NCBI GenBank assembly: GCA_002783345.1
Contig: PFFU01000104.1
Span: 4,245-67,202, forward strand
Source of the DNA: Candidatus Aquicultor secundus
Lineage (GTDB): Bacteria; Actinomycetota; Aquicultoria; Aquicultorales; Aquicultoraceae
Direction: 5' to 3'
DNA length: 62,958 nt
Below are positions 26,671 to 35,764 of this stretch, piece by piece (position 1 is the first letter of the stretch; every line of letters starts with the position of its first letter). The notes below the pieces were generated by a model. The model ran no database searches. It was not told the origin of the DNA and was given only the letters and a program-made list of their open reading frames with translations. Both the position numbers and the translations under genes were made by a program.

Positions 26671-26733
26671 GGGGACGTTGTTTCCTGTGCGTCCTAACTC
26701 AACAAGTTAGGACGCACAGGAAACAACGTCCCC
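26671..26733. repeat. Inverted-repeat element (GGGGACGTTGTTTCCT arms), copy 2
   Basis: Perfect 29-base arms at 26671-26699 and 26705-26733 enclose a 5-base loop. The outer 16 bases (GGGGACGTTGTTTCCT) are identical to the arms at 4495-4565. The element lies between ispA and dxs, ending 5 bases from the ispA stop. In RNA it would form a very stable hairpin in the middle of the isoprenoid operon. The rest of the 26535-26737 gap holds no gene. Confidence 0.85.
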
Positions 26734-26737
26734 CTTC

Positions 26738-27616
26738 TCAGAAGTCCCGGTCAAAAACAAAATCCGCCAGCTCCGCAAGAACCGTCGTGTCGCCATCAAC
26801 TTGAGATAGCGCCTCCTTGGCCTTATCGGTCATCATCCGCGCCATTTCTTTTGCCTTTTCAAGCCCGTAAAGCGCTGGGTAGGTAGCTTTTTCATGCAGC
26901 ACGTCGCTGCCCACCGCTTTACCGAGAACCGCCGCGTCACCGACCACATCAAGGATGTCGTCGACGATCTGAAACGCCAACCCCAGATATATCGCGTAAT
27001 CGGTCAACAACGCAAGATCGCGCTCGGATGCGTTCGCGAGAATCGCGCCCGCACGCACCGATGCCTTTATAAGTTCGCCGGTCTTTTTCTCGTGTATAAA
27101 CTTAAGCGTCTCGGCATCGACCACCATGCCTTCAGATCGAATATCAACTACCTGCCCGCCGACCATGCCCGACGCGCCGGACGCGGTCGCCAGTTCCCTT
27201 ATCACCCACACGATGCGTCCGGCATCAATCGCCTTCTGCTCGCTGCTTACAAGCCGAAATGCCTCGGTATTAAGCGCATCCCCTGCAAGAATCGCCATGT
27301 CCTCGCCGAACTTAACGTGACACGTCGGCTTACCGCGCCGCAAATCATCATCGTCTAAAGCGGGAAGGTCGTCATGGATGAGCGAGTAGGTGTGAATAAA
27401 CTCAACGGCACACGCCGCCGGCATAACATCTTCGGGATCGGTTCCAAACACTTTCGCAGATTCTATAGCAAGAACAGCCCTGAATCTCTTTCCACCTGCG
27501 AACAGGCTGTAGCTCATTGCTTTGTACAGTTCCTCGGGGTGCCCAACCTCAGGAAAATATTTCTTGAGGCCCTCCTCAACGAGAAGCCTCGTATCTTCCG
27601 GGTATTTACCTGGCAA
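26738..27616 (-). CDS. ispA: Farnesyl diphosphate synthase
   Basis: A 292-residue class I prenyltransferase. Both aspartate-rich motifs are present: the first in SLIHDDLPALDDDDLRRG (D82, D83, D88) and the second in QIVDDILD near residue 217. The residue five positions before the first motif is Tyr (Y77), as in E. coli IspA, which favours a C15 (farnesyl) product over C20. Also visible are GGKRFRAVL (substrate Lys/Arg) and the KKTGELIKAS segment. It overlaps the 3' end of xseB by 11 bases, showing co-transcription. Its product feeds undecaprenyl carriers, likely used in the surface-glycan cluster. Confidence 0.95.
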   Translation of the reverse strand: MPGKYPEDTRLLVEEGLKKYFPEVGHPEELYKAMSYSLFAGGKRFRAVLAIESAKVFGTDPEDVMPAACAVEFIHTYSLIHDDLPALDDDDLRRGKPTCHVKFGEDMAILAGDALNTEAFRLVSSEQKAIDAGRIVWVIRELATASGASGMVGGQVVDIRSEGMVVDAETLKFIHEKKTGELIKASVRAGAILANASERDLALLTDYAIYLGLAFQIVDDILDVVGDAAVLGKAVGSDVLHEKATYPALYGLEKAKEMARMMTDKAKEALSQVDGDTTVLAELADFVFDRDF

Positions 27617-27827
27617 CTATATCCTCTCCTGCGGTTTCTTCATCGGTCTGCGGCAGCCAGGCGGTATAATCGATGTGCTGGTTGCAAATCGTCGCAAGCT
27701 GAACGCTTTCCTCAAGCAAATCCAGCGAATCTTCGAGACTAATCTCTTTTTTTCTTACTAATTCCGCTATCTCTTCCAGTCTGTTTAAAGCTTGATTATA
27801 CGTTAGCCTCTCCAACTGTTCCACCAA
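27606..27827 (-). CDS. xseB: Exodeoxyribonuclease VII small subunit
   Basis: This 73-residue protein matches XseB: LTYNQALNRLEEIAELVRKKE, then ISLEDSLDLLEESVQLATICNQHI. XseB wraps around the large subunit XseA to form exonuclease VII. The start is uncertain: TTG at 27827 and the neighbouring GTG at 27824 are possible, and there is no strong ribosome-binding site. The C-terminal 25 residues are unusual and acidic. The usual partner gene xseA is missing from its normal place between nusB and xseB; only 113 bases separate the two genes. It must be elsewhere or lost. The gene overlaps ispA by 11 bases. Confidence 0.85.
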   Translation of the reverse strand: MVEQLERLTYNQALNRLEEIAELVRKKEISLEDSLDLLEESVQLATICNQHIDYTAWLPQTDEETAGEDIVAR

Positions 27828-27940
27828 CTTCTTGTTTTCTTCGATATTGAATATCGCGGCATGTTTATCTGGTTACTAAAACCCTCATTCTAGACCTTCA
27901 CTCATTCGTAATTCGACTTTCGCAATTCGCAATTCTCAGG

Positions 27941-28369
27941 TTACCTGGCTTCCTTGCTTCCCCTGGTCTCTTTCAATTCGGTCGCAATCCGGCCAAGAAT
28001 ACCGTTTACAAACTTACTCGACTCTTCCATCCCATAAATCTTGGCCAACTCCACGGCCTCGTTTATAGAAACACTATATGGGATATCCTCCTCATATAGC
28101 AACTCGTACAAGCCTATCCTGATCAAGTTGCGGTCCACAATCGGCATGCGATCCAGCGTCCAGTTGTCGGTATGCCCGCTGATAATCGAATCGATCTGCT
28201 GCGTGTGTTTTTCAACACCCTCAACCAGCTCAATCGTAAACTCGCTCGGCTTCTCACCGCGAGCAAGCTTACGGTTCTCAAGAATTTGTTCCAACGGTTG
28301 GCCTGTTATTTCTTTTTCATATAGGATTTCCAGCGCGTCTTTACGCGCCTTCCTTCGTTCTGATATCAT
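27941..28369 (-). CDS. nusB: Transcription antitermination factor NusB
   Basis: A 142-residue all-helical RNA-binding protein. The N-terminal arginine-rich segment (RRKARKDALEILYEKEI), the middle WTLDRMPIVDRNLIRIGLYELLYEEDIPYSVSINEAVELAK (quoted in parts: DRMPIVDRNLIRIGLYEL, INEAVELAKIYG) and the C-terminal SSKFVNGILGRIA are diagnostic. NusB with S10 helps transcription of rRNA operons. It is 5 bases downstream of accC, as in many Gram-positive bacteria. The 113-base gap to xseB holds a short imperfect repeat of AATTCGCAATTCG type (27905-27936). Confidence 0.95.
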   Translation of the reverse strand: MISERRKARKDALEILYEKEITGQPLEQILENRKLARGEKPSEFTIELVEGVEKHTQQIDSIISGHTDNWTLDRMPIVDRNLIRIGLYELLYEEDIPYSVSINEAVELAKIYGMEESSKFVNGILGRIATELKETRGSKEAR

Positions 28370-28374
28370 GCTTC

Positions 28375-29718
28375 CTATTCGTTTAAAAACCCTGAGATAA
28401 AATCGGTGTAGACTTCCCCTTTCCTAAAGAAAGCGTTGTCCAATACCCTCAGGTGAAACGGGATCGTCGTCGCAAGGCCCATAACTACACACTCTTCAAG
28501 TGCCCTGCGCCCCCTACTAATAGCTTCATTTCTGTCTTTTCCCCAAACTATCAACTTCGCAAGAAGCGAATCGTAATAATTCGGAACATCGTAGCCGGTA
28601 TACAGATGACTATCTACCCTTACCCCGGGCCCGCCAGGAGGATTATACAGGGTAACTCTTCCGCCCGCCGGCATAAAGTCCCTCGATGGGTCCTCCGCGT
28701 TGATCCTGAACTCTATTGCATGCCCGTTTTGCTTGATGTCGTCCTGGGTATAGCTAAGCTTCTCACCTGCAGCTATTCTTATCTGCTCTTTTATAATATC
28801 AACGCCCGTCACCATTTCGGTAACCGGATGTTCGACCTGCACTCTAGTATTCATTTCCATAAAATAATAGCTGCCGTCCGGCTCGACCAGAAACTCGATG
28901 GTGCCCGCACTCGTATAGCCGACCGCTTGAGCAGCCTTTACCGCAACCTCACCCATCTCCTTGCGCTTATCGGCGCTTATCGATGGCGAAGGCGATTCCT
29001 CGATCAGCTTTTGGTGCCGGCGCTGTATCGAACAATCACGATCCCCCAGGTGAATAATGTTGCCGTGCCCATCCGCCAGGATCTGAAACTCAATATGGCG
29101 CGGCCGGGCAACATATTTCTCCATATAGACATCATCGTTTCCGAATGCGGCCTTAGCTTCAGATTGCGCCATCCGGAGGAATTTTACCAGTTCTTTTTCG
29201 TTCTGGGCGATCCTCATGCCTCTACCGCCACCTCCGGCAGACGCCTTTATCATGACGGGATAGCCGATCTTCTCTGCCTCGATCAGCGCTTCTTTATCGC
29301 CGCTGACCGATCCGATGGTACCCGGAGTGACCGGTATACCCGCTTCAACCATCCTGCGCCGTGCTTCCGACTTATGCCCCATCGCTTCAATCGCCTCAGC
29401 CACCGGACCAATAAACATTATATGGCATGATCTGCAGATATCGGCAAATTGGGGGTTCTCCGCTAGGAATCCGTACCCCGGATGAATCGCATCGGCGCCG
29501 GTTACTTCAGCCGCGCTTATGATGTTCGGGATATTAAGATAACTCCTATGACTCTGGGCCGGACCGATACAAATCGCCTCATCCGCAAGCTTGGTATGCA
29601 GCGCCTCTACATCGGCCTCGGAATATATTGCAACCGTAGGGATATCAAGCTCTTTGCAGGCCCTGATGACCCGCACGGCTATTTCACCCCTGTTGGCTAT
29701 AAGAACCTTCTTAAACAA
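28375..29718 (-). CDS. accC: Biotin carboxylase
   Basis: AccC carboxylates biotin on its carrier protein, using ATP and bicarbonate. The 447-residue ATP-grasp enzyme opens with [22 protein letters not shown] and has the glycine-rich loop [12 protein letters not shown], the ERHIEFQ-equivalent [20 protein letters not shown], and the catalytic [18 protein letters not shown]. Length fits a stand-alone subunit. It lies between the carboxyltransferase-AccB fusion gene (36 bases upstream) and nusB. It could serve both acetyl-CoA carboxylase and a two-subunit pyruvate carboxylase (or oxaloacetate decarboxylase), because the neighbouring protein carries both a carboxyltransferase domain for pyruvate/oxaloacetate and an AccB module. 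Confidence 0.96.
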   Translation of the reverse strand: MFKKVLIANRGEIAVRVIRACKELDIPTVAIYSEADVEALHTKLADEAICIGPAQSHRSYLNIPNIISAAEVTGADAIHPGYGFLAENPQFADICRSCHIMFIGPVAEAIEAMGHKSEARRRMVEAGIPVTPGTIGSVSGDKEALIEAEKIGYPVMIKASAGGGGRGMRIAQNEKELVKFLRMAQSEAKAAFGNDDVYMEKYVARPRHIEFQILADGHGNIIHLGDRDCSIQRRHQKLIEESPSPSISADKRKEMGEVAVKAAQAVGYTSAGTIEFLVEPDGSYYFMEMNTRVQVEHPVTEMVTGVDIIKEQIRIAAGEKLSYTQDDIKQNGHAIEFRINAEDPSRDFMPAGGRVTLYNPPGGPGVRVDSHLYTGYDVPNYYDSLLAKLIVWGKDRNEAISRGRRALEECVVMGLATTIPFHLRVLDNAFFRKGEVYTDFISGFLNE

Positions 29719-29754
29719 ACTACTCTCTCCTGTTAATAAAGCTAAATAAGATTA

Positions 29755-31593
29755 CTAGCCGAGTGGCTCGTAGAGGAACAACAACTGGCCGTACTCAACC
29801 GGGTGACCGTTTTCAACAACCACCTCGCGGATTACTCCCGGCTCCTCCGCCGCTATCTCGTTCATAAGCTTCATGGCTTCAACGATACACAGCGTCTGCC
29901 CTTCGCTGACCTCGTCACCTACTGAAATAAACGGATCTACATCGGGCGACGGGGCCGCATAAAAAGTTCCGACCATCGGGGCAACTATTTTCTTCCAATG
30001 TGGTGGATAATTATCCTGGGTTTGAGCTTGGGTTTGAGTCGAACCGCCGTTTCCGGAGACCGGCATCGCACCATCTACCGCAAGCGCCAGCCCTTTTCTA
30101 ACCGATATTTTTACGCCTTCTTCTTCAACGGTCACCTCTGCAACGCCGCTCTCCTCAACAAGCTTTATTAATTCACGAACTTGGTTTACATCCATATATC
30201 CGTCCTCCTTGACGGCCCTTATTTCCTCGCTCATCATGAAGACGGCTTTCTCAGCGCCTTCGACATGGGCCGCCAGGTATTTACGCGCCTCATTCGGGAA
30301 CAATGCATACGTCAACACATCTTCCTCGTTCCTCGCCAGGTCCCCGACAGCCCTTGCATAATCCTCGAACCTTTCGGTTATTAAATCGGCAGGCCGGGTT
30401 GTCAGCGGCGTTTCATCCCCAAGGATTTTAGCCTGTATCTCTTTATCGATGGGGCCCGGAGCCCGCCCGTAAAGTCCTTTAACGTATTGTTTCATCTCAT
30501 CCGGGATTATCGCCCAACGTTTTCCGGTCAGCACATTAAGAACAGCCTGTGTTCCAACGATCTGGCTCATCGGCGTAACCAGCGGCGGATATCCGACCTC
30601 CGCCCGCACTTTTGGAATCTCCTCTAAAACCTCACCCATGCGATCCAATGCTTTTTGCTGCTCGAGCTGACTGTACAGGTTTGAGAGCATGCCCCCCGGC
30701 ACCTGGTGCGAGAACACCTGCATGTGGGTGATCGATGTCACGCCCCGCTGGAATCCCCGTTTTGCACGGATATCCTCCCAATATTTTGCGATATCAAAAA
30801 GCTTCTCGAGCTCAAACCCTGTGTCGTAGGGGGTATCCTTAAGCGCTGCGGCGATCATCTCAATCGCCGGCTGCGAGTTGCCGAACGCCAGCGGAACCGT
30901 CGCCGTGTCGATGATATCCACGCCGGCCTCGATAGCTTTCAGGTAGTTCATCGGCGCCATGCCGCCGATATAATGACAGTGCAGGTCGATCGGCACGTCG
31001 ACTTCTTTGCGGAACCTTTCAACCAGCTTAAACGTCCTATACGGCGTCAAAAGCGCCGCCATGTCTTTTATGCAAATGGAATCAACACCCATCTCAACCA
31101 GCTCAACCGCGGTTTCGACATAATGCTCAAGGGTGTGAACCGGGCTTATCGTGTAACATACCGCCCCCTGCGCGTGCGCCCCCGCTTCTTTTACCGCCTC
31201 GATGGAGACCCTTAAATTCCTGGTGTCGTTAAGGGCATCGAATATCCTAAAGATATCCATGCCATTTTTGGCCGATTCAAGAACAAACCTGCGCACAATG
31301 TCGTCTGGGTACTGCTTATACCCGACCAGATTCTGGCCGCGAAGCAACATTTGCAGCGGGGTTCTCGGGGCATGCTTCTTGATAACGCGGAGCCTGTCCC
31401 ACGGGTTTTCATCAAGAAAACGGAGCGTTGCATCAAATGTCGCACCGCCCCAAACTTCGAGTGAGTAGTACCCTATACGGTCGATTCTATCCAGAATCTT
31501 CAGCATATCATCCGTGCGCATACGTGTAGCCCACAACGACTGGTGCGCATCTCGCAACGTAGTATCGGTAACCTTAACTGCTCTTGCTTTCAT
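29755..31593 (-). CDS. Carboxyltransferase (PycB/OadA type) fused to a complete AccB
   Basis: The frame extends to a GTG at 31599, but the ATG at 31593 with AGG five bases upstream is preferred (612 residues). Residues 1-466 are a pyruvate/oxaloacetate carboxyltransferase: [16 protein letters not shown] (R14, D15), the carbamylated-lysine motif [10 protein letters not shown] (K176) and the metal ligands LHCHY (H205, H207). From M467 the protein becomes a full acetyl-CoA carboxylase carrier protein: [16 protein letters not shown], a Gln/Thr-rich linker, [19 protein letters not shown] and the biotin lysine K575 in [16 protein letters not shown] precedes M467 by eight bases, so free AccB may also be made. 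The gene occupies the accB place between efp and accC. A shared role in pyruvate and acetyl-CoA carboxylation is inference. Confidence 0.92.
   Translation of the reverse strand: MKARAVKVTDTTLRDAHQSLWATRMRTDDMLKILDRIDRIGYYSLEVWGGATFDATLRFLDENPWDRLRVIKKHAPRTPLQMLLRGQNLVGYKQYPDDIVRRFVLESAKNGMDIFRIFDALNDTRNLRVSIEAVKEAGAHAQGAVCYTISPVHTLEHYVETAVELVEMGVDSICIKDMAALLTPYRTFKLVERFRKEVDVPIDLHCHYIGGMAPMNYLKAIEAGVDIIDTATVPLAFGNSQPAIEMIAAALKDTPYDTGFELEKLFDIAKYWEDIRAKRGFQRGVTSITHMQVFSHQVPGGMLSNLYSQLEQQKALDRMGEVLEEIPKVRAEVGYPPLVTPMSQIVGTQAVLNVLTGKRWAIIPDEMKQYVKGLYGRAPGPIDKEIQAKILGDETPLTTRPADLITERFEDYARAVGDLARNEEDVLTYALFPNEARKYLAAHVEGAEKAVFMMSEEIRAVKEDGYMDVNQVRELIKLVEESGVAEVTVEEEGVKISVRKGLALAVDGAMPVSGNGGSTQTQAQTQDNYPPHWKKIVAPMVGTFYAAPSPDVDPFISVGDEVSEGQTLCIVEAMKLMNEIAAEEPGVIREVVVENGHPVEYGQLLFLYEPLG
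30193..30211 (-). promoter_or_regulatory. Internal ribosome-binding site and ATG at the AccB module
   Basis: Within the fusion gene the minus strand reads AAGGAGG, then ACGGATAT, then ATG at 30195. This is among the strongest Shine-Dalgarno matches in the window, has good spacing and falls exactly at the first residue of the AccB-like module. Initiation here would give a 146-residue carrier protein. It may be active or a relic of an earlier separate gene. Confidence 0.6.
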
Positions 31594-31618
31594 ACCCACC
31601 TGCTCTAAATCTTAGATA

Positions 31619-31644
31619 ACCCCGCCTTTGAAAAAAGACGGGGT
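31619..31644 (-). terminator. Stem-loop downstream of efp
   Basis: Eleven-base stem (ACCCCGCCTTT at 31619-31629 with AAAGACGGGGT at 31634-31644, one wobble pair on RNA) and a four-base loop. On the minus strand it follows efp and precedes the fusion gene. It lacks a clear U-tract after the stem, so it may be a partial terminator or processing site. Confidence 0.45.
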
Positions 31645-31732
31645 ATCGTTGTTATTATACAGCATTTGCGCTTGTCGGTGAAGAACTTTTATACCACATA
31701 AAGCAACGCTTGGTTCTTCATCGCGGCCATCG

Positions 31733-31751
31733 TGCCCGTATTATACGGGCA
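31733..31751. repeat. Palindrome TGCCCGTATTATACGGGCA
   Basis: Nine-base perfect arms around one central base, in the 204-base gap between efp and the fusion gene. It could be an operator for the carboxylase genes or an RNA hairpin. Confidence 0.45.
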
Positions 31752-31797
31752 TCCCTGGTGATGTAATTGTAATAGAAAGCCGGCCTCTCCGTAAGAA

Positions 31798-32355
31798 CTA
31801 AACCCTTGTTATGTAATCGCCTGTCCTGGTATCGACCTTAATCATGTCGCCAACGTTAATAAACAAGGGCACCTGTACCACGGCCCCCGTCTCCAGGGTT
31901 GCGGGTTTGGTACCGCCGCTTGCCGTGTCGCCCTTAACACCGGGTTCCGTATGGGTAACCTCAAGCTCTACCGCCGTCGGCAACTCAATACCCAACGCCT
32001 GGCCCTCATGCATCGCGATAAGAACGTTCATGTTCTCTTTCATAAACTTCGTCTCGTCCTGCAAGAACGATGCGGGAAGGCTTATCTGCTCGTATGTCTC
32101 GGTATCCATAAAGACGTAATCGCTCCCGTCATTGTACAGATACTGCATCGACCGCCTGTTGACCATAGCCTGCTCGACTTTTTCACCCGCCCTAAACGTC
32201 TTATCGACAACGCCGCCCGTCTTAAAATTCCTGAGTTTCGTACGCACAAATGCCCCACCCTTACCCGGCTTTACGTGCTGAAACTCAACAATCTGAAACA
32301 AGGTGCCGTCAAGCTCGATCGTCATTCCATTCTTAAATTGATTTGTCGAAATCAT
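31798..32355 (-). CDS. efp: Translation elongation factor P
   Basis: EF-P relieves ribosome stalling at consecutive prolines. The 185-residue protein has three beta-barrel domains: KOW-like ([15 protein letters not shown]), the tip loop [16 protein letters not shown] with the modifiable position K32, and the OB domain ending [16 protein letters not shown] and [17 protein letters not shown], the family signature. Lys at the tip is typical, but no epmA/epmB or earP is present here, so the modification, if any, is not known. It is 49 bases downstream of pepP. The order pepP-efp-accB is conserved in Gram-positive bacteria. Confidence 0.97.
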   Translation of the reverse strand: MISTNQFKNGMTIELDGTLFQIVEFQHVKPGKGGAFVRTKLRNFKTGGVVDKTFRAGEKVEQAMVNRRSMQYLYNDGSDYVFMDTETYEQISLPASFLQDETKFMKENMNVLIAMHEGQALGIELPTAVELEVTHTEPGVKGDTASGGTKPATLETGAVVQVPLFINVGDMIKVDTRTGDYITRV

Positions 32356-32404
32356 TCGTTAACCTCCGAATTAGCAATAATATTAGCAATAACATAATGA
32401 TATT

Positions 32405-33496
32405 TTACAATTCCAGCAGGTCTTTCGTCGAGAGGGTCAGGACTTCGCGACCACTCCGGGTCACAACAACAAGGTCCTCGATCCTCACACCACCGAAACC
32501 GTTTATGTAAATTCCCGGCTCAACCGTGACAACCATGGCCTCAGCCAACATCGCCTCATTTCCCTTGGCAAGCGTCGGCGCCTCATGAACATCCAGGCCG
32601 ACCCCGTGCCCAAGGCTGTGGACAAAGTTCTCACCGTAGCCCGCCTCAGCGATAATATCCCGCGCAACAGCGTCCAGGTCCCGGCATACCTTACCGGGCA
32701 CAACGGCATCAAGCGCAGCAATCTGCGCCTCCAATACCTTTGCATAGATATCTTTTTGCTTCCCGCTCGCCCTGCCGATAACAACCGTTCTCGTCATATC
32801 CGAGTGATAGCCATCCACGACAGCGCCAAAATCAAGCGTTACAAAATCGCCTACTTCAATTTTCTTAGAGGATGGGGTAGCATGCGGTACCGCAGAGTGG
32901 ATTCCCGACGCGACAATAGTATCGAAACTCGGGCGCTCGGCCCCATGCTTGCGCATAAAGAAGTCGATCTCGATGCTTATCTCGATCTCGGTCATCCCCG
33001 GTCTTAAAATCCCGGTGATGTAGTCGAACGTCGTGTCCCCGATCGCGGCGGCATCGGTAATTTTGGTTATCTCGTGCCTGTCCTTTACCTCACGAACCGG
33101 CTCAATAAGCCCCGCCACCCCCACCAGCTGGATAGCATCGAACTCCTTAACCAAACGCTCATACTGCTTAACCGTCACATGCGTGGATTCAAACCCGACC
33201 TTCTTAACCCCCGACCCTTTAAGGAGGGCCACAATATCGCCATAAGACGGCTCCGTCCACGCAGTAATCGTATCGACTACGGCAGATTCCATCGTTTCTG
33301 CAAGATATCTCTTATCAATAATAAGCGTCGATGTGTTCGCATCGACGATCAACATTACCTTGGCCCCCGTATAGCCCCCGTTGGAGCCGCTCAAATAAAA
33401 AATATTGCGAGCATCGCTTACCAACAGGGTATCTATCTCGGCCTTCTTAATACGCTCCCGTAGCTTATCAAGCCTTTTATTATAGCTAGGCTGCAT
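32405..33496 (-). CDS. pepP: M24 Xaa-Pro aminopeptidase
   Basis: A 363-residue di-metal peptidase that removes an N-terminal residue before proline. The N-terminal creatinase-like domain (1-125) begins RLDKLRERIKKAEIDTLLVSDARNIFYLSG (see RLDKLRERI and NIFYLSGSNGG). The C-terminal pita-bread domain has the five metal ligands: the two Asp in LDFGAVVDGYHSDMTRT, the His in HSLGHGVGLDVHE, and the two Glu in VTVEPGIYI and GVRIEDLVVV. Length is normal for the short Gram-positive PepQ/PepP type. It precedes efp, as in Clostridia and Actinobacteria. Confidence 0.92.
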   Translation of the reverse strand: MQPSYNKRLDKLRERIKKAEIDTLLVSDARNIFYLSGSNGGYTGAKVMLIVDANTSTLIIDKRYLAETMESAVVDTITAWTEPSYGDIVALLKGSGVKKVGFESTHVTVKQYERLVKEFDAIQLVGVAGLIEPVREVKDRHEITKITDAAAIGDTTFDYITGILRPGMTEIEISIEIDFFMRKHGAERPSFDTIVASGIHSAVPHATPSSKKIEVGDFVTLDFGAVVDGYHSDMTRTVVIGRASGKQKDIYAKVLEAQIAALDAVVPGKVCRDLDAVARDIIAEAGYGENFVHSLGHGVGLDVHEAPTLAKGNEAMLAEAMVVTVEPGIYINGFGGVRIEDLVVVTRSGREVLTLSTKDLLEL

Positions 33497-33586
33497 GTCC
33501 CCAATCCTCTAGTTGTCTTTACAACAAACCTTGGTCTTACAGCTAAGGTAATTAGCAATTAGCGATGAGTAAATGCAAAACGATCG

Positions 33587-34036
33587 TCATTCGCTAATCG
33601 CTGCTTTTATGATCTCAACCGCAGCCCGCACCGCCAGCACATAGCTCTGCGGGCCGAACCCGGCGATCTGTCCCACCGCAACCGGCGCCGTAACCGACGT
33701 ATGCCTGAATTCCTCACGAGCGTGGATATTTGAAAGGTGCACTTCAACCGCCGGTATCTTAACCGCCGCCAGCGCATCGCGCACGGCGATACTATAGTGC
33801 GTAAAAGCGGCCGGGTTGATTATGATGCAATCGACCCTTCCCGCCGCTGTCTGAATCCTATCAACGATATCGCCCTCGTAATTCGACTGGTAGAATTCCA
33901 CATCAAGCCCACAATTACCAGCCTCATCTTTAATCATACCGTTTATCTCGTCCAGCGTTACCGTTCCGTAAACCGCCTCTTCCCGTTTCCCGAGCAAATT
34001 CAGATTGGGCCCATGGATAACCAGTATCTTCCCCAT
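33587..34036 (-). CDS. aroQ: 3-dehydroquinate dehydratase, type II
   Basis: Third step of the shikimate pathway. The 149-residue protein is a dodecameric type II enzyme: [16 protein letters not shown] at the N-terminus, catalytic R18 and Y23 on the flexible lid, [10 protein letters not shown] (N74, H80), the catalytic H100 in VEVHLSN, and EEFRHTSV. It lies 4 bases after aroB in the aroC-aroK-aroB-aroQ order. The 90-base gap downstream to pepP contains short TTAGCAATTAGCG-like repeats. Confidence 0.96.
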   Translation of the reverse strand: MGKILVIHGPNLNLLGKREEAVYGTVTLDEINGMIKDEAGNCGLDVEFYQSNYEGDIVDRIQTAAGRVDCIIINPAAFTHYSIAVRDALAAVKIPAVEVHLSNIHAREEFRHTSVTAPVAVGQIAGFGPQSYVLAVRAAVEIIKAAISE

Positions 34037-34040
34037 CTTC

Positions 34041-35132
34041 TTATCCCTCTTTCAAAAATTCGCTGAGCACTGTAATTAAAAGGTTCTCATCAACGTTCTT
34101 AACAACAGGATTTCCAATTCCGTCAAGCAGCACAAAATTATGCCCGCCCATCGCCCGCTTCTTGTCCCGCTGCATGACTTTTACCAGCTCTATCGCATCC
34201 GCTCCCGATACCGAGATCGGCAGCCCATACGAAGAAATAATCCGCTTATGAAGCTCGACCGTATCCTCATCTATCATCCCAAGCGTCTTACTTAGCCGGG
34301 CGACAAATACCATGCCAACCGCAATCGCCTCGCCGTGCGAGTAATCATACCTGGTAGCCGACTCGATTGCGTGTCCGAGGGTATGGCCGTAGTTTAGAAA
34401 AGCCCTCACCCCGGCGTCCCGCTCATCCATCTCGACAATCTCCGCCTTAATCGAGCAACACGTCTTTACCACATCGGACAACACGTCTACCTGCTTATCA
34501 AGCAAATCCCCGTGCTTCTCTTGTATCAGCCCCAATAACGGCCCGCCCTTTAAAAAAGCGTATTTTATAACTTCAGCCATACCCCCCGCAAAATCCCTAT
34601 CGGATAATGTGTTCAGCGTGGATACGTCGATGTATACGAATGTCGGCTGATAAAAAGCACCTATCATGTTCTTACCCAGCGGATGATTTACGGCGACCTT
34701 ACCACCGACACTGCTATCGACTTGCGCCAGCAATGTCGTCGGTATTTGAACAAAAGGCACGCCCCGCTCGTAGGTGGCCGCGATAAATCCCGCTAGATCC
34801 CCTACAACGCCACCGCCCAGCGCGATAACGACGTCCTTTCTTTCAAAGCCCTTCTCTATAAGCTCCCCGTAAATCCGCTCGGCAACGCCCAGCGATTTCG
34901 CATCCTCGCCATCCGGGACAAGAATCAGCTCATAATTAATCGCCTCAACCGATAATGACTCAATTATAAGAGTCCCGTAAAGATCCCATACCGTAGGATT
35001 AGTAATCAGGGCAACCCTAGCGGCACCAAAAAACTCCTCGAATTTTTCAACAAACCCGTGGTATATCCGATCGCCTATATAAATTGGATAACTCCTGTCG
35101 CCAAGCGCGACATTAACAACCTGCCGTATCAA
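34041..35132 (-). CDS. aroB: 3-dehydroquinate synthase
   Basis: Second step of the shikimate pathway, NAD- and zinc-dependent. The 363-residue protein has [10 protein letters not shown], the NAD site [24 protein letters not shown] (in parts [12 protein letters not shown] and AATYERG), the [18 protein letters not shown] loop, [12 protein letters not shown] with zinc-binding histidines, and [11 protein letters not shown]. It starts at 35132; a 119-base purine-rich (minus strand) stretch separates it from aroK. aroQ follows 4 bases downstream. Confidence 0.97.
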   Translation of the reverse strand: MIRQVVNVALGDRSYPIYIGDRIYHGFVEKFEEFFGAARVALITNPTVWDLYGTLIIESLSVEAINYELILVPDGEDAKSLGVAERIYGELIEKGFERKDVVIALGGGVVGDLAGFIAATYERGVPFVQIPTTLLAQVDSSVGGKVAVNHPLGKNMIGAFYQPTFVYIDVSTLNTLSDRDFAGGMAEVIKYAFLKGGPLLGLIQEKHGDLLDKQVDVLSDVVKTCCSIKAEIVEMDERDAGVRAFLNYGHTLGHAIESATRYDYSHGEAIAVGMVFVARLSKTLGMIDEDTVELHKRIISSYGLPISVSGADAIELVKVMQRDKKRAMGGHNFVLLDGIGNPVVKNVDENLLITVLSEFLKEG

Positions 35133-35251
35133 CTAAACCTCTCCGCTCTCTTCTCTCTCTTCTACTTCTTTTTATTTCTCTTTTGTTTCTGTTCTCTTCC
35201 ACTTCTGTTCTATTACTATTCAACTACTCAATTGATATTCAATTGCTTGTT
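35133..35251. other. Purine/pyrimidine-biased spacer between aroK and aroB
   Basis: From about 35140 to 35215 the plus strand is almost entirely pyrimidine (CTCTCTTCTACTTC and similar); on the transcribed strand it is a long AG-rich tract. No gene, hairpin or promoter is apparent. Purine-rich RNA of this sort may help ribosome loading for aroB. Confidence 0.5.
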
Positions 35252-35764
35252 CTATTTGTTTTTGAGCGCTTCCATAATGCAATCGACAACGCTTCGAATC
35301 GTTTTACCTGACGTATCAATCGCAATATCCGCAATGCTTTCATATTGCGGTTCTCTCTGCTTGAGCAATCGTCCTATCTCGGCTTCCGGGTCCTCGACAT
35401 TAAGAAGCGGGCGCTGCTCACCTGTTTCACCTACACGCCTGAACAGCTCCGGTGTCCCGGCCTTGAGGTACACAACGACCGCCCTCCTCTTCAGCTCCAG
35501 CCTGTTCTCCTCCCGCAACGCTATTCCTCCGCCACAGGCAACAACCTTTCCCTTGCCGGCAAGGACTTCCTTAAGCGCCACCGACTCAATCCTGCGAAAG
35601 GCCTCCTCACCATCGTTTTTAAATATTTCCGGGATAGACCTGCCGGTCCTCTTTTCAATAAACATGTCGGTATCGACAAACGAATAGCCGAGCCGTTTTG
35701 CCAACACATGCCCGACAGATGTCTTCCCGGAGCCCATAAACCCTATCAAAGCGACGTTAATCAA
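35252..35764 (-). CDS. aroK: Shikimate kinase
   Basis: Fifth step of the shikimate pathway. The 170-residue P-loop kinase has Walker A GFMGSGKTS near residues 8-16, the shikimate-binding DTD in FVDTDMFIEKRTGRSI (D31, D33), ACGGGIALREENR and the lid EQRPLLNVEDPE. It overlaps the aroC stop by four bases (ATGA-type), so it is translationally coupled to aroC. Confidence 0.95.
   Translation of the reverse strand: MINVALIGFMGSGKTSVGHVLAKRLGYSFVDTDMFIEKRTGRSIPEIFKNDGEEAFRRIESVALKEVLAGKGKVVACGGGIALREENRLELKRRAVVVYLKAGTPELFRRVGETGEQRPLLNVEDPEAEIGRLLKQREPQYESIADIAIDTSGKTIRSVVDCIMEALKNK

Noticed and set aside
27828-27940. Remnant of xseA
   Set aside because: The 113-base gap shows no reading frame or motif of XseA, only AATTCGC-type short repeats.
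28453-29430. Plus-strand open frame of 325 codons
   Set aside because: Antisense shadow of accC, composed of Arg/His/Leu-rich sequence typical of shadow frames.
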